In this document: piece by piece, positions 23,537 through 34,744 of the stretch
Layout of the letters: each line of letters starts with the position of its first letter
Numbering within the stretch: position 1 is the first letter of the stretch
Source of the DNA: Epiperipatus broadwayi
Lineage: Eukaryota > Onychophora > Udeonychophora > Euonychophora > Peripatidae
DNA length: 64,000 nucleotides
Direction of reading: 5' to 3'
Assembly: GCA_028023455.1 (NCBI GenBank)
Contig: JAQFVV010006203.1
Span: 13,428,348-13,492,347, forward strand
The notes under the pieces: generated by a model
Told to the model about the DNA's origin: nothing
Database searches by the model: none
Seen by the model: only the letters and a program-made list of their open reading frames with translations
Program-made: the position numbers and the translations under genes

Positions 23537-24016
23537 CAATAAACATTACATGATCACCATTTCTTATGCTTGCTTGTAACTTATCAAAACAGGCAAAACT
23601 CACTATACATATTGCCACTCACAGCAAGCTAGAGTAATCAATGGATGCCAGAAGGCTTGTGCATAAAATCCCCATCTAGTGCCCCCTCATCCAACATCCC
23701 CAGACTAGTTTCTGGCTTATGGCCTTCGTCAGTGAGGAGTCTTGGATCTGAGAGCGCTGCACTTAGATCTTAGGATATAATGCAATTAAGTGAAGATAAA
23801 AGGTGGCTGTTGGAGGGTTGCATTAGATCCTAAGATCTAGGTGCAGTGCTCTCAGATCCAAGGCTCCTCACTGACGAAGGCCCAAGCCAGAAATTAGTCT
23901 GGGGATATTGGATAAGTAAGCACTAGATGGGGATTTTATGCACAAGCCTTTTGGCATCCATTGATTACTCTAGCTTGCTAGGTGTGGCAATATGTATAGT
24001 GAGTTTGCCTATTTTT
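23537..24016. mobile_element. Hairpin element family A, copy 2
   Basis: A 480-base insertion bounded by a perfect 14-base repeat TCATCTTCTATAGC (23523-23536 and 24017-24030). A leader of about 60 bases containing ACATGATCACCATTTC is followed by arms of about 190 bases (23594-23780 and 23815-24010) that are near-perfect inverted copies. They share the outer end AGGCAAA.CTCACTATACA, GTAATCAATGGATGCC, GCATAAAATCCCCATCTAG and CCTCACTGACGAAGGC. The ~40-base centre is unpaired. The insertion interrupts a minus-strand LINE. The long target repeat argues for target-primed retroposition. Confidence 0.85.
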
Positions 24017-24189
24017 TCATCTTCTATAGCTTTTATTTTTAAAAACTGGAACAATAGAAGCATCTTAAGATCAAATAGCTCAGTTTTATGGATCTATATT
24101 TCTAAAATAATTCTTAATATTTTTGAAGCTAATATATATAGCACCATATTTTGAAACTTCAAGTATTTCATTAGGAACGTTTTAGCCTT

Positions 24190-24312
24190 TCCAGTAAATA
24201 ACCAAATGACTTTATTGCTCAGAGGTTCATAACAAATTCAAATGTCAGAATTGAAATCAATCCGATGTCCTTACATTCCAAAGTCTGACATTCTACCACT
24301 ACACTAATCATT
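24190..24312 (-). mobile_element. tRNA-derived SINE-like sequence
   Basis: On the minus strand TAGTGTAGTGG fits the RNA polymerase III A box exactly. About 40 bases later GGATTGATTTC resembles a B box (GGTTCGANTCC). Between them GTGGTAGAATGTCAGAC has the look of a tRNA D-loop and anticodon arm. About 60 bases of non-tRNA sequence follow, containing AATAAAGTCATTTGG. An intact cloverleaf cannot be drawn, so this is a tRNA-headed SINE remnant, not a functional tRNA gene. It sits inside the decayed LINE. Confidence 0.55.
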
Positions 24313-27174
24313 TTAAGATTACAAAGAGCTTTTTTGATTTCAATAAACTGGATATTTTTGTCTAAATCTAAATAAGTAGATAAAATAGATACATTACTAA
24401 AAGTTGTTATTTCAATTTATATATTATTATTCAAAAAATAATCAAAATATTGTTATTATATGAAAGCACCATTGTTGAATTTAATTGGATTCTGATACCA
24501 TTTCTCAAGTCCATATCTTGCTTCAGTGCATCAAAAAAGATCCAGAGCGATCACAATCAATGTATGTTTGTATTTTCTTTGTAGTTTTAATCATCAATTA
24601 TTTTTAAGCCTTCTTGTTAGGCGATGAACTTCTGTTCTCAGATCTCCATATTTATCATGAAGTTTTAAATTTATTTTATTATTCTGCCAAGTAAAAAATG
24701 GCATGTTTCCTTTTAATCAAATTACTAATAATATCATCAGAAAAATAGTCATGATTTTTCAGTCAAGTCAAGAATATATTTACTTGTATCCATAACACTT
24801 TTTTTAAGAGAATTGCATGCTTCAATAATATGACAATCTTGCAAGTCCAAATTAACAATTTTAGTGTTCAATATCTATTAAAAATTTAGTACATATAGTA
24901 GATATTTCTAAAGAAAGAACATCAGTTTTCTTAAGAATATGATCTACATTTTAATAAACATCTATCATTTTAATCTTGAAACATATTAATCTTAAGATTC
25001 ATGCTACAATCTGCACTTGTAAGTACTCACATAATATGAACTCTTGTTTTCCAAATTATAATGTAATCTATTAAATGTCATTGTTTTCATTATGGATGTA
25101 TTCATGTTCCTTTATAGCATTTTTTCTGCCTAAGCAATGTATTTATGATAGTCAACTCATGTGTTGTGCAAAAATTAAATAACAACAGACCATTTGAATT
25201 TATAGTACTTTAGTACCAATACGATTATTTTTACTAATTTTTGACCAGTCTACTATTTGCATTGTAACAGGATAAGCAGGATCATATTATTGATATGTTA
25301 TTCAATGTTCATTGATTGGCTGTACCATATGTAACAGGACAGTATTAACATATGATTCGATGCAATACGACTGGAAACCATATGTAACTAAATGATTATT
25401 TCTTCAAGGGGGATATGTCTTGTTATGATCATTAATTTAACTAATTCGGTCAATATAATCATAAGAGTATTAATAGTTATATAGAAGGAAATTTGACTTA
25501 ATATACCTTCCATTTACCCTCTACTCTGTTCTTGTTATGCCATGAAAATTCAGGAAGAATATGCATGGGTTCTATCTCGGAATATTATTGTATCATGCTT
25601 GTATGCAAATTATATTCATATGATGAATTGTGGAGCAGATAAATAGCAATGACTTCGATTATTATAATTAAATATTAAGTTATTAACAATAACAGGTTTT
25701 GTTCATAATTATATTTTAACATAATATGTGTAATAATGAAGTATAAATACTTACGTATATATATAAAAAAAGGGATAGAAAAGATTTTTTTATTATCAAA
25801 ATTATATGCTTAGTATTAGATGTATGAAAAGTAATTGGATGATCATGTGAATGGTCGTTGCTATGCTATAATATGTTGATTCGATCTTTTATAATTGTAA
25901 AGATTGGATGGGTGTTACTGTGTGCTTGACTTTTTAAATTAAAATAGTTCATGGGTTTGATTCGTAATCCGGTCAGACTTTGTCAGTTACATCAAGACTG
26001 TAATCGCCTTATGTGTGTGTAGATGTGAAGCTATAAATGCTTGTTATTACTGAGGTAGTTATCTTACTACCTCAAAGGGATAGATAGGAAATAACTATCT
26101 CATAATTTATTCACTATTGCAGTAGGAGACCGAGGACCAGTTCCCAGCTCCATTTGTTTTTATTTAAGTAGGGAATTATTGATAGAGTTGTGGAAAGTGT
26201 TATGCATTCCTATACAGAATAAGTGTGTAGAGACTATAGTTCCTCACATAATTCTAGTGTCAGAAAAGGCTTCTCTCTGGCCAATGCTGACATTTGAAGT
26301 TGTGAGTTGTTTAATTTCCCTTACTGAGACACTGATGTGTGCATTATGAAGTGCTGCATAGTGCTATGAAATATATAGAGGGTTTTTTTTTTGCAAGACA
26401 GGATAAAAGCTGCTTTGACAGGATTAGGGTTTCAGTCAGATGTATGTGTTGATGTAGGGGATGGCAAGGAGTTGCTTTAATTTATAAGCTGACCGATCTG
26501 TGGTCAGAGTTTGTGAAGGATAATAAAATTGAACATCGTTAAGCTATGGCAACATACTGGCCTATCAAAATGTATACAGTCGCTAAAGTGGAAAGCGGTG
26601 AATATTTGGCATGCATGAATGTAAAATCATGGTTTTATATTTAAACCCATTTGTTGGATCGATTAGAGATTTTACATGTCACATCATCTTTTCATAGGAA
26701 AGATATTGTTTGATGGAATAATTAAATTTAGAATTATTGTAACGATGTTATTGATTGCTGGAATAGTTTAATTTATAATTGTTGTAATGAAAGGGGGAGC
26801 AGAAATTTATAGGCTTTATGCAAGTTATAAGAGAATTTCATATTATACTTAAATACGGAACTCTGATTCCGTGCGTAAGTGTATTAATATTCAATTAAAA
26901 GATGGGTCAAGGCAATGAAGTTATAAAGAAATTTAGCTAATCTAAATATGTATTATGTATCATTATTTTCATTATTTAGTAAATTTTTTATAATATTTGA
27001 AATTGTAGTGATATTATATAAATGTGTTTTTTTTTTTTATTGTAGTAAAGATTTGTTATTGTTATGAATTTACATGCGTGTCTTGTGTTTGATATTTCAA
27101 ATATCTCCAGAATCTATATCCAGCACCTATATCTAGAACTAATACCAGATCACCTTTAAATTTACATAATTTAT

Positions 27175-27385
27175 TTTTATGATTGATTTCATAGTTGATT
27201 TATATTATTCATTTTTATATTGATTGATTCCATAGTTAATTTGCATAATTCATTTATATTGATTGAATCCATAGTTGATTTGCATCATTCATTTTATGAT
27301 TGATTTCCATAGTTCATTTACAGAATTGATTTCCTTGATCGATTTCCATGATTAATGTCAATGGTTTACTTCCATAGTTTACTTT
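27175..27385 (+). repeat. Degenerate tandem repeat, unit about 40-50 bases
   Basis: Units built on ATTGATTCCATAGTT followed by TGCATAATTCATTTAT recur about four to five times with drift, for example at 27180, 27225, 27265 and 27298. The last units break down into ATTGATTTCC/CGATTTCCATG variants. This is a minisatellite-like array with no sign of coding. Confidence 0.7.
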
Positions 27386-29889
27386 GGAAAAAATGTAATA
27401 GATTTAAAATTACTAATTAAATTTGGGCAGATAGATGATATAAAATAGAATAAGATGAGAGAAAATAGTTAATTTAGGTAATTAAATTTAGTCATTTGGT
27501 TCGTCGCAGTGGTATGGATATTGGGAGCATACATAAAATCCCTTTTCCTGTTTTCAGTATTTAATATGATTCCCACTGGTAAACTCACATTAAAGTTTAA
27601 TTTAGCAAATTTTGGGATCATATCCATTGCATTATAATTGTTAATAATTGCACCTCGTTAGCAGATCTTGATCTTGAGAAGGAGTACTTCGATTATTAAA
27701 TCTAAGAGCTAGTCAGTTGGAAGGTGTATATGTGTGTTTAAGGAAATAGGATTAAGAGTTATCAGTTAAGAACATATCAAGGAGAACATAACACACAGTC
27801 AGTGTTATATAATTATAACTATTGAAAGTGATAGATGCTGAGAACGAAAAATAAAGTAGTGGGATTAAATGGGAAGGATTTATTTATAATATTTCTTTAT
27901 CCTACTTTAAATTAAATAATAATTTTATATTATAAGTATAAGTTATGAGTTCTCCACATCGATTATTAATTTATTTCTAGTCATGTATGTATTAGAAATG
28001 TATACAACATTCTCCTAGTTACCACTCGAGATCATGTATTTATATAAAGTTGTGGAAGAAAGTTGTCTCATTATTATTCAGTTAGTAATAAGAATTTATC
28101 ATGGAAACATTTGCATAATTGTTCCTAGGTTTGAAACCAAGACCGCAATAAATTGAATTGGATTTACCAACATATTTTTTTGAGAGACAATTTACTTACT
28201 TTCTCCATTGTCTTCTATAGTCATAAGCATGGATGATGATGATCTTTGGTGGGCATTACAATTTCATAGTTACAATTTGGCACCCAGGTATACTTGGTCT
28301 TATTATTAATATCATTAGATAAATATACTAGCCGTCCTTGTTTGATTCCAAGGTTAGATTCAACCGATTAGCTACTTGAACTAAAGTTGAGGTTAGAATA
28401 TATTGAATATTATGTAAAGTAATAAACTCTTACCTTTAGTTTATAAATAGTCAAATTTATTGTTAAGCAAGCTTGGGATATCTATATCTACATTTTATTA
28501 ATAAGTTGAATTAATAATATTTCTGACCATCCCTTCTATATAAGTCTAACTGACAGTTGGCTGAAATTCACCTCATCAAAATAAAGAAATTAGCATAATA
28601 AGAAAAAAAAATTACATATATTAATCCTGTGTAATTAGCTGAATTTTAAATCATCAATAGTTCAAATTGACAACTCTTCAAGGAATTTTCTTGTAGAAAA
28701 CCCTTTTATTTCACATAACAATCCATTGTACCATATTTGAATGCCGTTTGAATCTTGTTGATGGTGATTCCATTTCTTTCATCTACATTTTTGACTCCAA
28801 TCTAAGAAGATTCCTTGGTTTATTGTTATTTTTGGCTTTCTATTCAGCATGGATGGTTAGATTTTGATTTTAATTGAAATTAAAATTAACATTTATGGTT
28901 AAATGGCGAACAATTTCATATCCACGATATCTTCTCTCTTTTAGCCATACATAACTACGTAACTATTGATAAGTTTGCTTGAAGTTCTTGATTTTGTAAA
29001 GAGTTAATAGTGAATTTTTAATTTTAAAAGCCTTGCATTAAGATTGAGATGATTTCTTAATTTTGATGCTGAAATTCACTATTATGAATAAAATATTTTT
29101 AAGATTTGTAAAATATCAATAATTCTGCATTCACATACTTGTTAGAGAAGTTTAATTTTGTAAAAATTATATGTTTATCTGCGCTAAATGCTTTTGAAGT
29201 TCATAGATTTCATATTCATAGCTGAGTGCAGATGATAGTAATGAGGAAGCATATTCTAATTTATACAAATTAGTTAGCTGTTAAGTGTGTCGTAGGTCTT
29301 GGCATTTTATTTTGTTTAGATTAATTTGTCCATCGATTTGTAAAGTAAATTTTTACAAAATCTATGATTTATCCATATTGATTCAAGCAGTTTTTTCTTT
29401 ATCTCCCATTATTATTGTCTACTTTGGGGATATGATGTTTTAATAGCTGTTGTTCAATGGTCTTAAATAGCTGGTTCAAAATTAGATTTTGCTAAGATGT
29501 GTATTGAATAGTCAGTGTTATTTTCAAATTTGTTTTTTTTTTTGAAGAAGAAGAAAAGTCTTTCATTTTATCTTCCATTTTCTAAAGCCAGTTGTTTGAT
29601 CACATTTTATATATTTTTATTATTATATTGTGTCAATTTGAGTTCATGTTTTTATTTCAGTTATTGACATCAATTGAATATATGCATGTCTTATGTAAGG
29701 GATTAACAAGTAACTAAAACTTTAATTGTTATTTCTTTCTTTTGATTTTTATGAATTATTTGCTTGCATTTTGAAATTTGATTATTTATAAGTCAGTATT
29801 GTTAAGAATATAATTTTAAATAATAAATTTAAACAAAATTATTAGTACTGTATATAATTAATATGCTTTTGACTATTATTGGTAGGTTT

Positions 29890-30720
29890 AGTCTTTAAGA
29901 GGGATGTGTGTATGGTGGTTTTTGATATTATGTAAAGTGTATCCTTAGAGTACTAGCACATGAATTAAAATCTCTAAGAAAGAAAAATTTTATCTTTCAA
30001 TGGTATTGCTGTAATAATATTGTCCAGCAAAAAGCTTTCTCAGAATTTGTAGATGGAACATAAACACTGATAAAATGAGTACTAGTAACATTATGCAAAC
30101 CAAATTTTGGTACCATTAGCCTTTCATTGGCACAATGATAGATCCAATGCTAGAAGATACTATATTAGTCTTTACGCAAATCCAACATCATGCATTTTCC
30201 TTTCACTATCTGATCTGCTTTTCCAAAAAAAAAAACTTGTAGTCAATTACCTGTTCTATTCATTTCCTTGAAAGACAAATTTCACTGAGAAGTAGCCTTA
30301 GTGATCTTAAATGACTAAATATCACATGATCACTATCTCTTATACTAGCACATAATTGTTATTAAACAAGTCAAAACTCTCCATACAATAGTGCCACCCT
30401 GTGCCAACCAGAGTAATCAATGGATGCCAGAAGGCTTGTGCATAAAATCCCTATCTAGTGCCTACTCCTTCAATATTCCCAGACTAGTTTCTGACGAGGG
30501 CCATAAGCCAGAAACTAGTCTGGGGATATTGGGTGAGTAGGCACTAGATAGGGATTTTATGCACAAGCCTTCTGGCATCCATTGATTACTCTGGTTGGCA
30601 CAGGGTGGCACTACTGTATAGAAAATTTTGCCTTGATCTTAAATGCTGACAGCTCCCGAGTCATTAGTAAAACCCTTCATTCTGCTTCTGAAGAGTTTGT
30701 ATCAAATAAAGTTCACACAT
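29890..30720 (-). pseudogene. LINE endonuclease fragment with nested hairpin element
   Basis: Minus-strand peptides flank the hairpin insertion at 30314-30633. Upstream of it is RVLLMTRELSAFKI, like the RTALIARELxxYNIDI start of a Jockey/CR1-type endonuclease. Downstream are GFA, NERLMVPKFGLHNVTSTHFISVYVPSTNSEKAF-type pieces broken by shifts, which match GxGFA...ERLMxLR...xxxISVYAPT in the same domain. Stops and frameshifts make it inactive. Confidence 0.5.
30314..30633. mobile_element. Hairpin element family A, copy 3
   Basis: A 320-base insertion flanked by a perfect 12-base repeat TGATCTTAAATG (30302-30313 and 30634-30645). The leader (30314 to about 30368) contains CACATGATCACTATCTC as in copies 1 and 2. 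Two arms of about 125 bases follow (30370-30495 and 30500-30632) that are nearly perfect inverted copies. They share GTGCCACCCTGTGCCAACCA, GGATGCCAGAAGGCTTGTGC and AGAAACTAGTC. The loop is only a few bases, so the RNA would fold into one long hairpin. It interrupts a minus-strand LINE endonuclease. Confidence 0.87.
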
Positions 30721-32760
30721 TCCTACATACCAATATTTAGGGAAAAATTACATTTATAATAATGGTAGTTTAGTATTTTATAAGCTATGATATATTACAC
30801 TTAACATGTTTTCTGCCGGTAAGATTTCATTGAAGATTAGATAAACGATGTCATGGTAAACAAGGAAATCCTTAAATAGGGCTGCTAAACATATAATCTT
30901 TAGCATTGCAACTCAAATTCAGTTCCGAATTGACTTCCATATTTAAAATACATTCTGATCCAAAAAAGCATACTATAAAATATCTTAAAGTAATGTACAC
31001 CCTTTCGGTAGTAATAAATAAAATTAAATATTTGAATTATTTTGTTTTTTTCATTTCTGTCACCAATATTCTACTGAAGTTAATCTTTTTATAAAAAATG
31101 TATTACTTACAATTTTTTCCTCCTGTAATAGAAATCTTTTACACATAAACATTGTATCTTTGCATAGCTTTTATAACTTGGAGTTTTTTAAAGAAATAAT
31201 ACAAATATCTGAAACAGAATAGATTTATATTTTGTAGACAATATTCACATTCAGTTTCTTGTATATAGTATCTTAATCTTCAGTTTAAAATCTTCATGTT
31301 TCCAAGACACTGTTATGGCAACTTTCAATTTTGGTTGCAAAATGATAAAATTGTCACAAAATTTTCATTTTCAAAATTGAAACTAGATTTCATTACTTTG
31401 TAGGAATATTTATAACTAAACAAAAAAAAAAAAAAAACATTCACCACAGCTGCCAAAAAGATATGCAAAACATTAATCAGAGCAAGATGCTTTCAATCAA
31501 AAAAAAATTCGATTTAATTAATTACTCGGACATTATTTCTTTTTTATGTAATCATTATTTTAATTGATTCACTGTAACTTTAAACCAGCATGTAGAGGTA
31601 ATTTTCTTTTTATCTATTATTTATAATAGTTAACGAGCTCTAATGAAAATAATTTTTACATTTAATTCCTGTCAATGAACTAAACAAAAAAAAAATTTTA
31701 TATAGTTTTTGGATCAGCTTTACAGTAATTAGTTCAAAATACATCTTACAATCTGATTAATGAAGGCAAATTACACAGCAGTAGAAAATAAAATGAGATT
31801 TTTTTTTACTATTTTAAAATCAATTATGTTTGTGGTTAAAAACAAAACACCTTTGTTTTAGTATTAGATCCTGATTAATTTTGCAAACATTTAAAATTGA
31901 AATCACTGTGAGAGTGAAGATTGTTTAAATAAATTCTTTTTATCTCTAACTAAAATTATAAAAACAATTTTATTTTATTCAAAAGATTATTAATTTAAAA
32001 TAATGTTTTATAATTAATATGATTTTAAAGTCAAACTTACAATTTGCCTCTTGTGAAGTCTAAGAAATGTTATTACATATTCTTATTAAATATAAAATTT
32101 AGAATTACACACATACACATTTATACATGCTCGCACAAATAAGTTATGTCTTTGTACATATATGATATTTGAATTTTATAAATTTATAAAAAGTTATAGC
32201 TATATAACTTATTTCTCGATCTCTTCATTTCTAAATGATTTTAAATAGTTTACCTATTCTGTCTTTCAGTATATATTGTTTGAAACTAATAATTTTTATA
32301 TGAGCATTATTAGAAAAATGAAATTCTTGCATCACAGTTACATGTTATTACAATTTATATTAAATTTCTTCATTGTCTTAGCAGAGATTTTTTGTTTGTC
32401 AGTCACTAGATTTGTCATTGTTAGTTTTCGTTATTGCAATGGTGCTAATAATGTAAAGTGATCTTAGTCACATATACTGTAATCGTATTACATTACCGCT
32501 GCGTCATAAATCAAATTTTACCAAAGTAAGTTAACTGTACATTTTAAATATGTCTTAAGAAGAATCACTGAACTTTATAATTTGGTGTTATCATTTGTCT
32601 TAACTTATTTTATCTTTTTTTTTTTTTAACATTTTTGTAACTTCTTTATTGTAATGATAGTATAATTAACATTTAAATTTATTTATGCATTTAATAATTT
32701 TAATAAGTAAATGATTTGAGTATATATTTATTACAAAGATGTTTAATTTTATTTTTAAAG

Positions 32761-32947
32761 GAAAGAAATTCACAACAGTAACTACTATAAAAGTGTTCAG
32801 AGTTTTTTCAAAGAGGTAACGCCGATTGCAGATTTGGACTTAGTTGATATCCAAACAATTGTATGCTATGGAATTGGCAGCTTTGCTAACTGTTTGATAG
32901 CTCGTTATCAATTGGGCTTTCTCCTTTGTCTTTGGAATCTCTTGCAG
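32761..32947 (+). CDS. SRRD: SRR1-like protein, coding exon 2
   Basis: One base completes the glutamine codon, then come 62 codons ending at CAG before GTAAAA (phase 0). It carries the SRR1-domain hallmark TIVCYGIGSFANC followed by ARYQLGFLLCLWNLL. This aligns in memory with human SRRD, which has an LCYGLGNFATC-type core and a QLAFLLLL helix. The acceptor is AAAG with a weak tract; the in-frame alternative four bases downstream would shift the frame, so 32761 is favoured. Confidence 0.9.
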
Positions 32948-33227
32948 GTAAAAAATAAATTTACTATATATAATTGAAACAATATAGGTGTGCTATGGAA
33001 TTTTATTTCTTATTGTCTTTGTTTATTAGTGTTATTTTACGTTTTAAAAAAATAATAGTAATAAAACATTTTATTTAATTTAACCTTTTTTGATCATAAC
33101 AAAATTCTTTAGTAGTTTAGAAAAAAATATTGTTTTATAATAAAATTAACTTTAAAAAAAAGTGGGTTAATTATTTATATACTGTTGTTTAAACAAAGGT
33201 AAGATGCGTTAAAATATTTATGAAAAG

Positions 33228-33531
33228 TCATTTTAACTATCAGAAATTGAGAGGGTGGAAATGATAATACTTATTAGATCTGCTACCTATGTTTATGACA
33301 GAAGAATGCAGTACCTTTTCCAGTGGGGGAGGAAGGTGTTTGTGATGGCGGAATACTATAGTTGTGACTTTTTAAAATGATATATTAAAAAGTCACAACT
33401 TTTAAAAACATTAAAAAGTCAACTACGGTATTCTACTGTTGCAAACACCCTTCCCCCGCTGGAGAAAGATATACGGCATTCTGCCATCACAAACATGGTC
33501 AACAGGTCTAATACATAAGTACCGAAATTAT
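33228..33531. mobile_element. Hairpin element family B
   Basis: A 304-base insertion bounded by a perfect 13-base repeat TATTTATGAAAAG (33215-33227 and 33532-33544). The first ~40 bases are non-palindromic. From about 33268 an arm runs to about 33385 and is matched in inverted orientation from about 33390 to 33522: GTTTGTGATGGCGGAAT against ATTCTGCCATCACAAAC, and GTGGGGGAGGAAGGTGTTTG against CAAACACCCTTCCCCCGC. The centre AAAAAGTCACAACTT pairs with its own neighbour. The sequence is unrelated to family A but has the same layout. Confidence 0.8.
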
Positions 33532-33608
33532 TATTTATGAAAAGACTTGGATATGTATTAGAAAAGGAATAGAAGAACTACAGAAATTTATATTTGGAGT
33601 AAATAATT

Positions 33609-33785
33609 AATGGTTTTTAACATGGAAAGTGTGTTTAAGCACCAGAAATGGCAAATAGAGCTTTATTTCAAGAGCTTTTAATGCTGTGCTAACAAGTAAG
33701 GATACATTAGTTAAAAATGCTTGAACTGATATTTAACCTGGTGCTTAAACATCACATGAGCTTGTAAGGTATTAACCATTCAAGG
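33609..33785. repeat. Small inverted repeat
   Basis: GTGTTTAAGCACCAG (33630-33645) is inverted as CTGGTGCTTAAACATC at about 33738-33753. The outer AATGGTT at 33609 faces AACCATT near 33775. The ~90-base middle is not palindromic. No target duplication was recognised. It may be a short MITE-like relic adjacent to hairpin family B. Confidence 0.5.
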
Positions 33786-34744
33786 AAGAATCAAAAATGA
33801 AATATGTGGATGAATGAATGAAAGTGATCACTGACTAATACTGAATTGCAGCTTAATGCTTATTGTGGTAGAAAAGTGACAGTAGATGATAACTGAAGTT
33901 CAAGAGATTATAAAAACCCTAAAAAGTATCCATATCAGAAATGAATGTAAATAAGAGAAGTTATGATCTGAAGAATAAGAATAAACTCAAAAGACATGTT
34001 CATCCTCAGTAGATTAATAATTGAAAATGATGTTAACTGTATATATCTATATTTAGTGTGTTCCAGTGAATTTTCTCTCCAAACTTCCTGCAGTATTATC
34101 TCTGAATCAATGCTTATGTTACATAATAGTATAATTTGGTTATTTATCACAAACATTTTAAGATGCTAATATATTTGGATCATGAATTATGTCATGAGAT
34201 ATGGGATTGTGCTTTATACTGTCATGGATTTTTAGTACTTTCCCTGCCATTGCTAAATCTTGCAACCCACTTTAAAATGGTTTTTATGACTAATAGTTTC
34301 ACTGCAATATATTTGAATCATTTTTAAATAGCAGTTTTGTTCACTGTAATACAAAATTTAATGTTAATGTGTTGTTTTATGGCAGATTAAGGTATAAAAT
34401 GTACTCTCACATTTTATGTCATAACTCATGAACCAAATAAGCTAGCACTTTAAATTTTTATGGTGAATAACTAAACTATGTAAACTGTACATAACATATG
34501 TGTTGATTCAGAGATGGTGCCATAGGCAGCTTGGAAAGAAAACCAGTCATCTTTTTTATTGGGACATATTATACAGCATACTGCCAAACTGGAATTTCCA
34601 TATAAGTCTACTTTGACAAAGTTTAACAAATCACCTAATCAAACTGTCAGTATGTGATGTTAAAAAAGTACAGCAAATTAGCTCTCCCATGACAATTATT
34701 TTGTGAGCTCAACATCAGTCATTAGTTTGTGGTGATCTAACATT

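Larger units (their letters stand above)
22540..25260 (-). mobile_element. Decayed non-LTR retrotransposon with nested insertions
   Basis: Successive minus-strand peptides fit one LINE read from 25260 down to 22540. Endonuclease remnants with HCLGRKNATKEHEY lie near 25130-25180. A connector with SNLIKRKHAIF and YGDLRTEVHRLTRR lies near 24600-24730. IVPVFKNKSYRR (RT entry, compare IVPIFKKG) is near 24020-24060. VKTFDSIEQS and EMRINILTRGGVSELFEMKTGIK are near 23290-23430. A C-terminal LRMLRKILNVMARS is near 22680-22720 and HHWIGHVKQMNNTGLPK near 22560-22610. Many stops are present. It is split by a hairpin element (23537-24016) and by a tRNA-derived repeat at about 24190-24312. Confidence 0.65.
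12343..32760 (+). other. SRR1-like intron 1 (20.4 kb)
   Basis: This runs from the GTAAGT donor at 12343 to the AAAG acceptor at 32760 (phase 2). It is packed with retroelement fragments, listed separately. The pieces 12343-15080, 20650-22540, 25260-27170, 27390-29880 and 30720-32760 hold no gene I can support; they are AT-rich with T-runs. Within them, 14740-14880 follows a long T-tract and is open on both strands for about 40 codons, and around 26380-26700 the plus strand gives short gag-like peptide stretches broken by stops. Neither is assigned to a family. Confidence 0.75.

Noticed and set aside
26010-26130. Short palindrome GGTAGTTATCTTACTACC and nearby sequence as a regulatory site
   Set aside because: An isolated 18-base palindrome in AT-rich intron sequence; nothing around it supports a function.
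28262-28305. Possible LTR end and primer-binding site (TTTGGCACCCAGG)
   Set aside because: No second LTR copy was found on either side and no gag-pol frame lies downstream. One short match is not enough.
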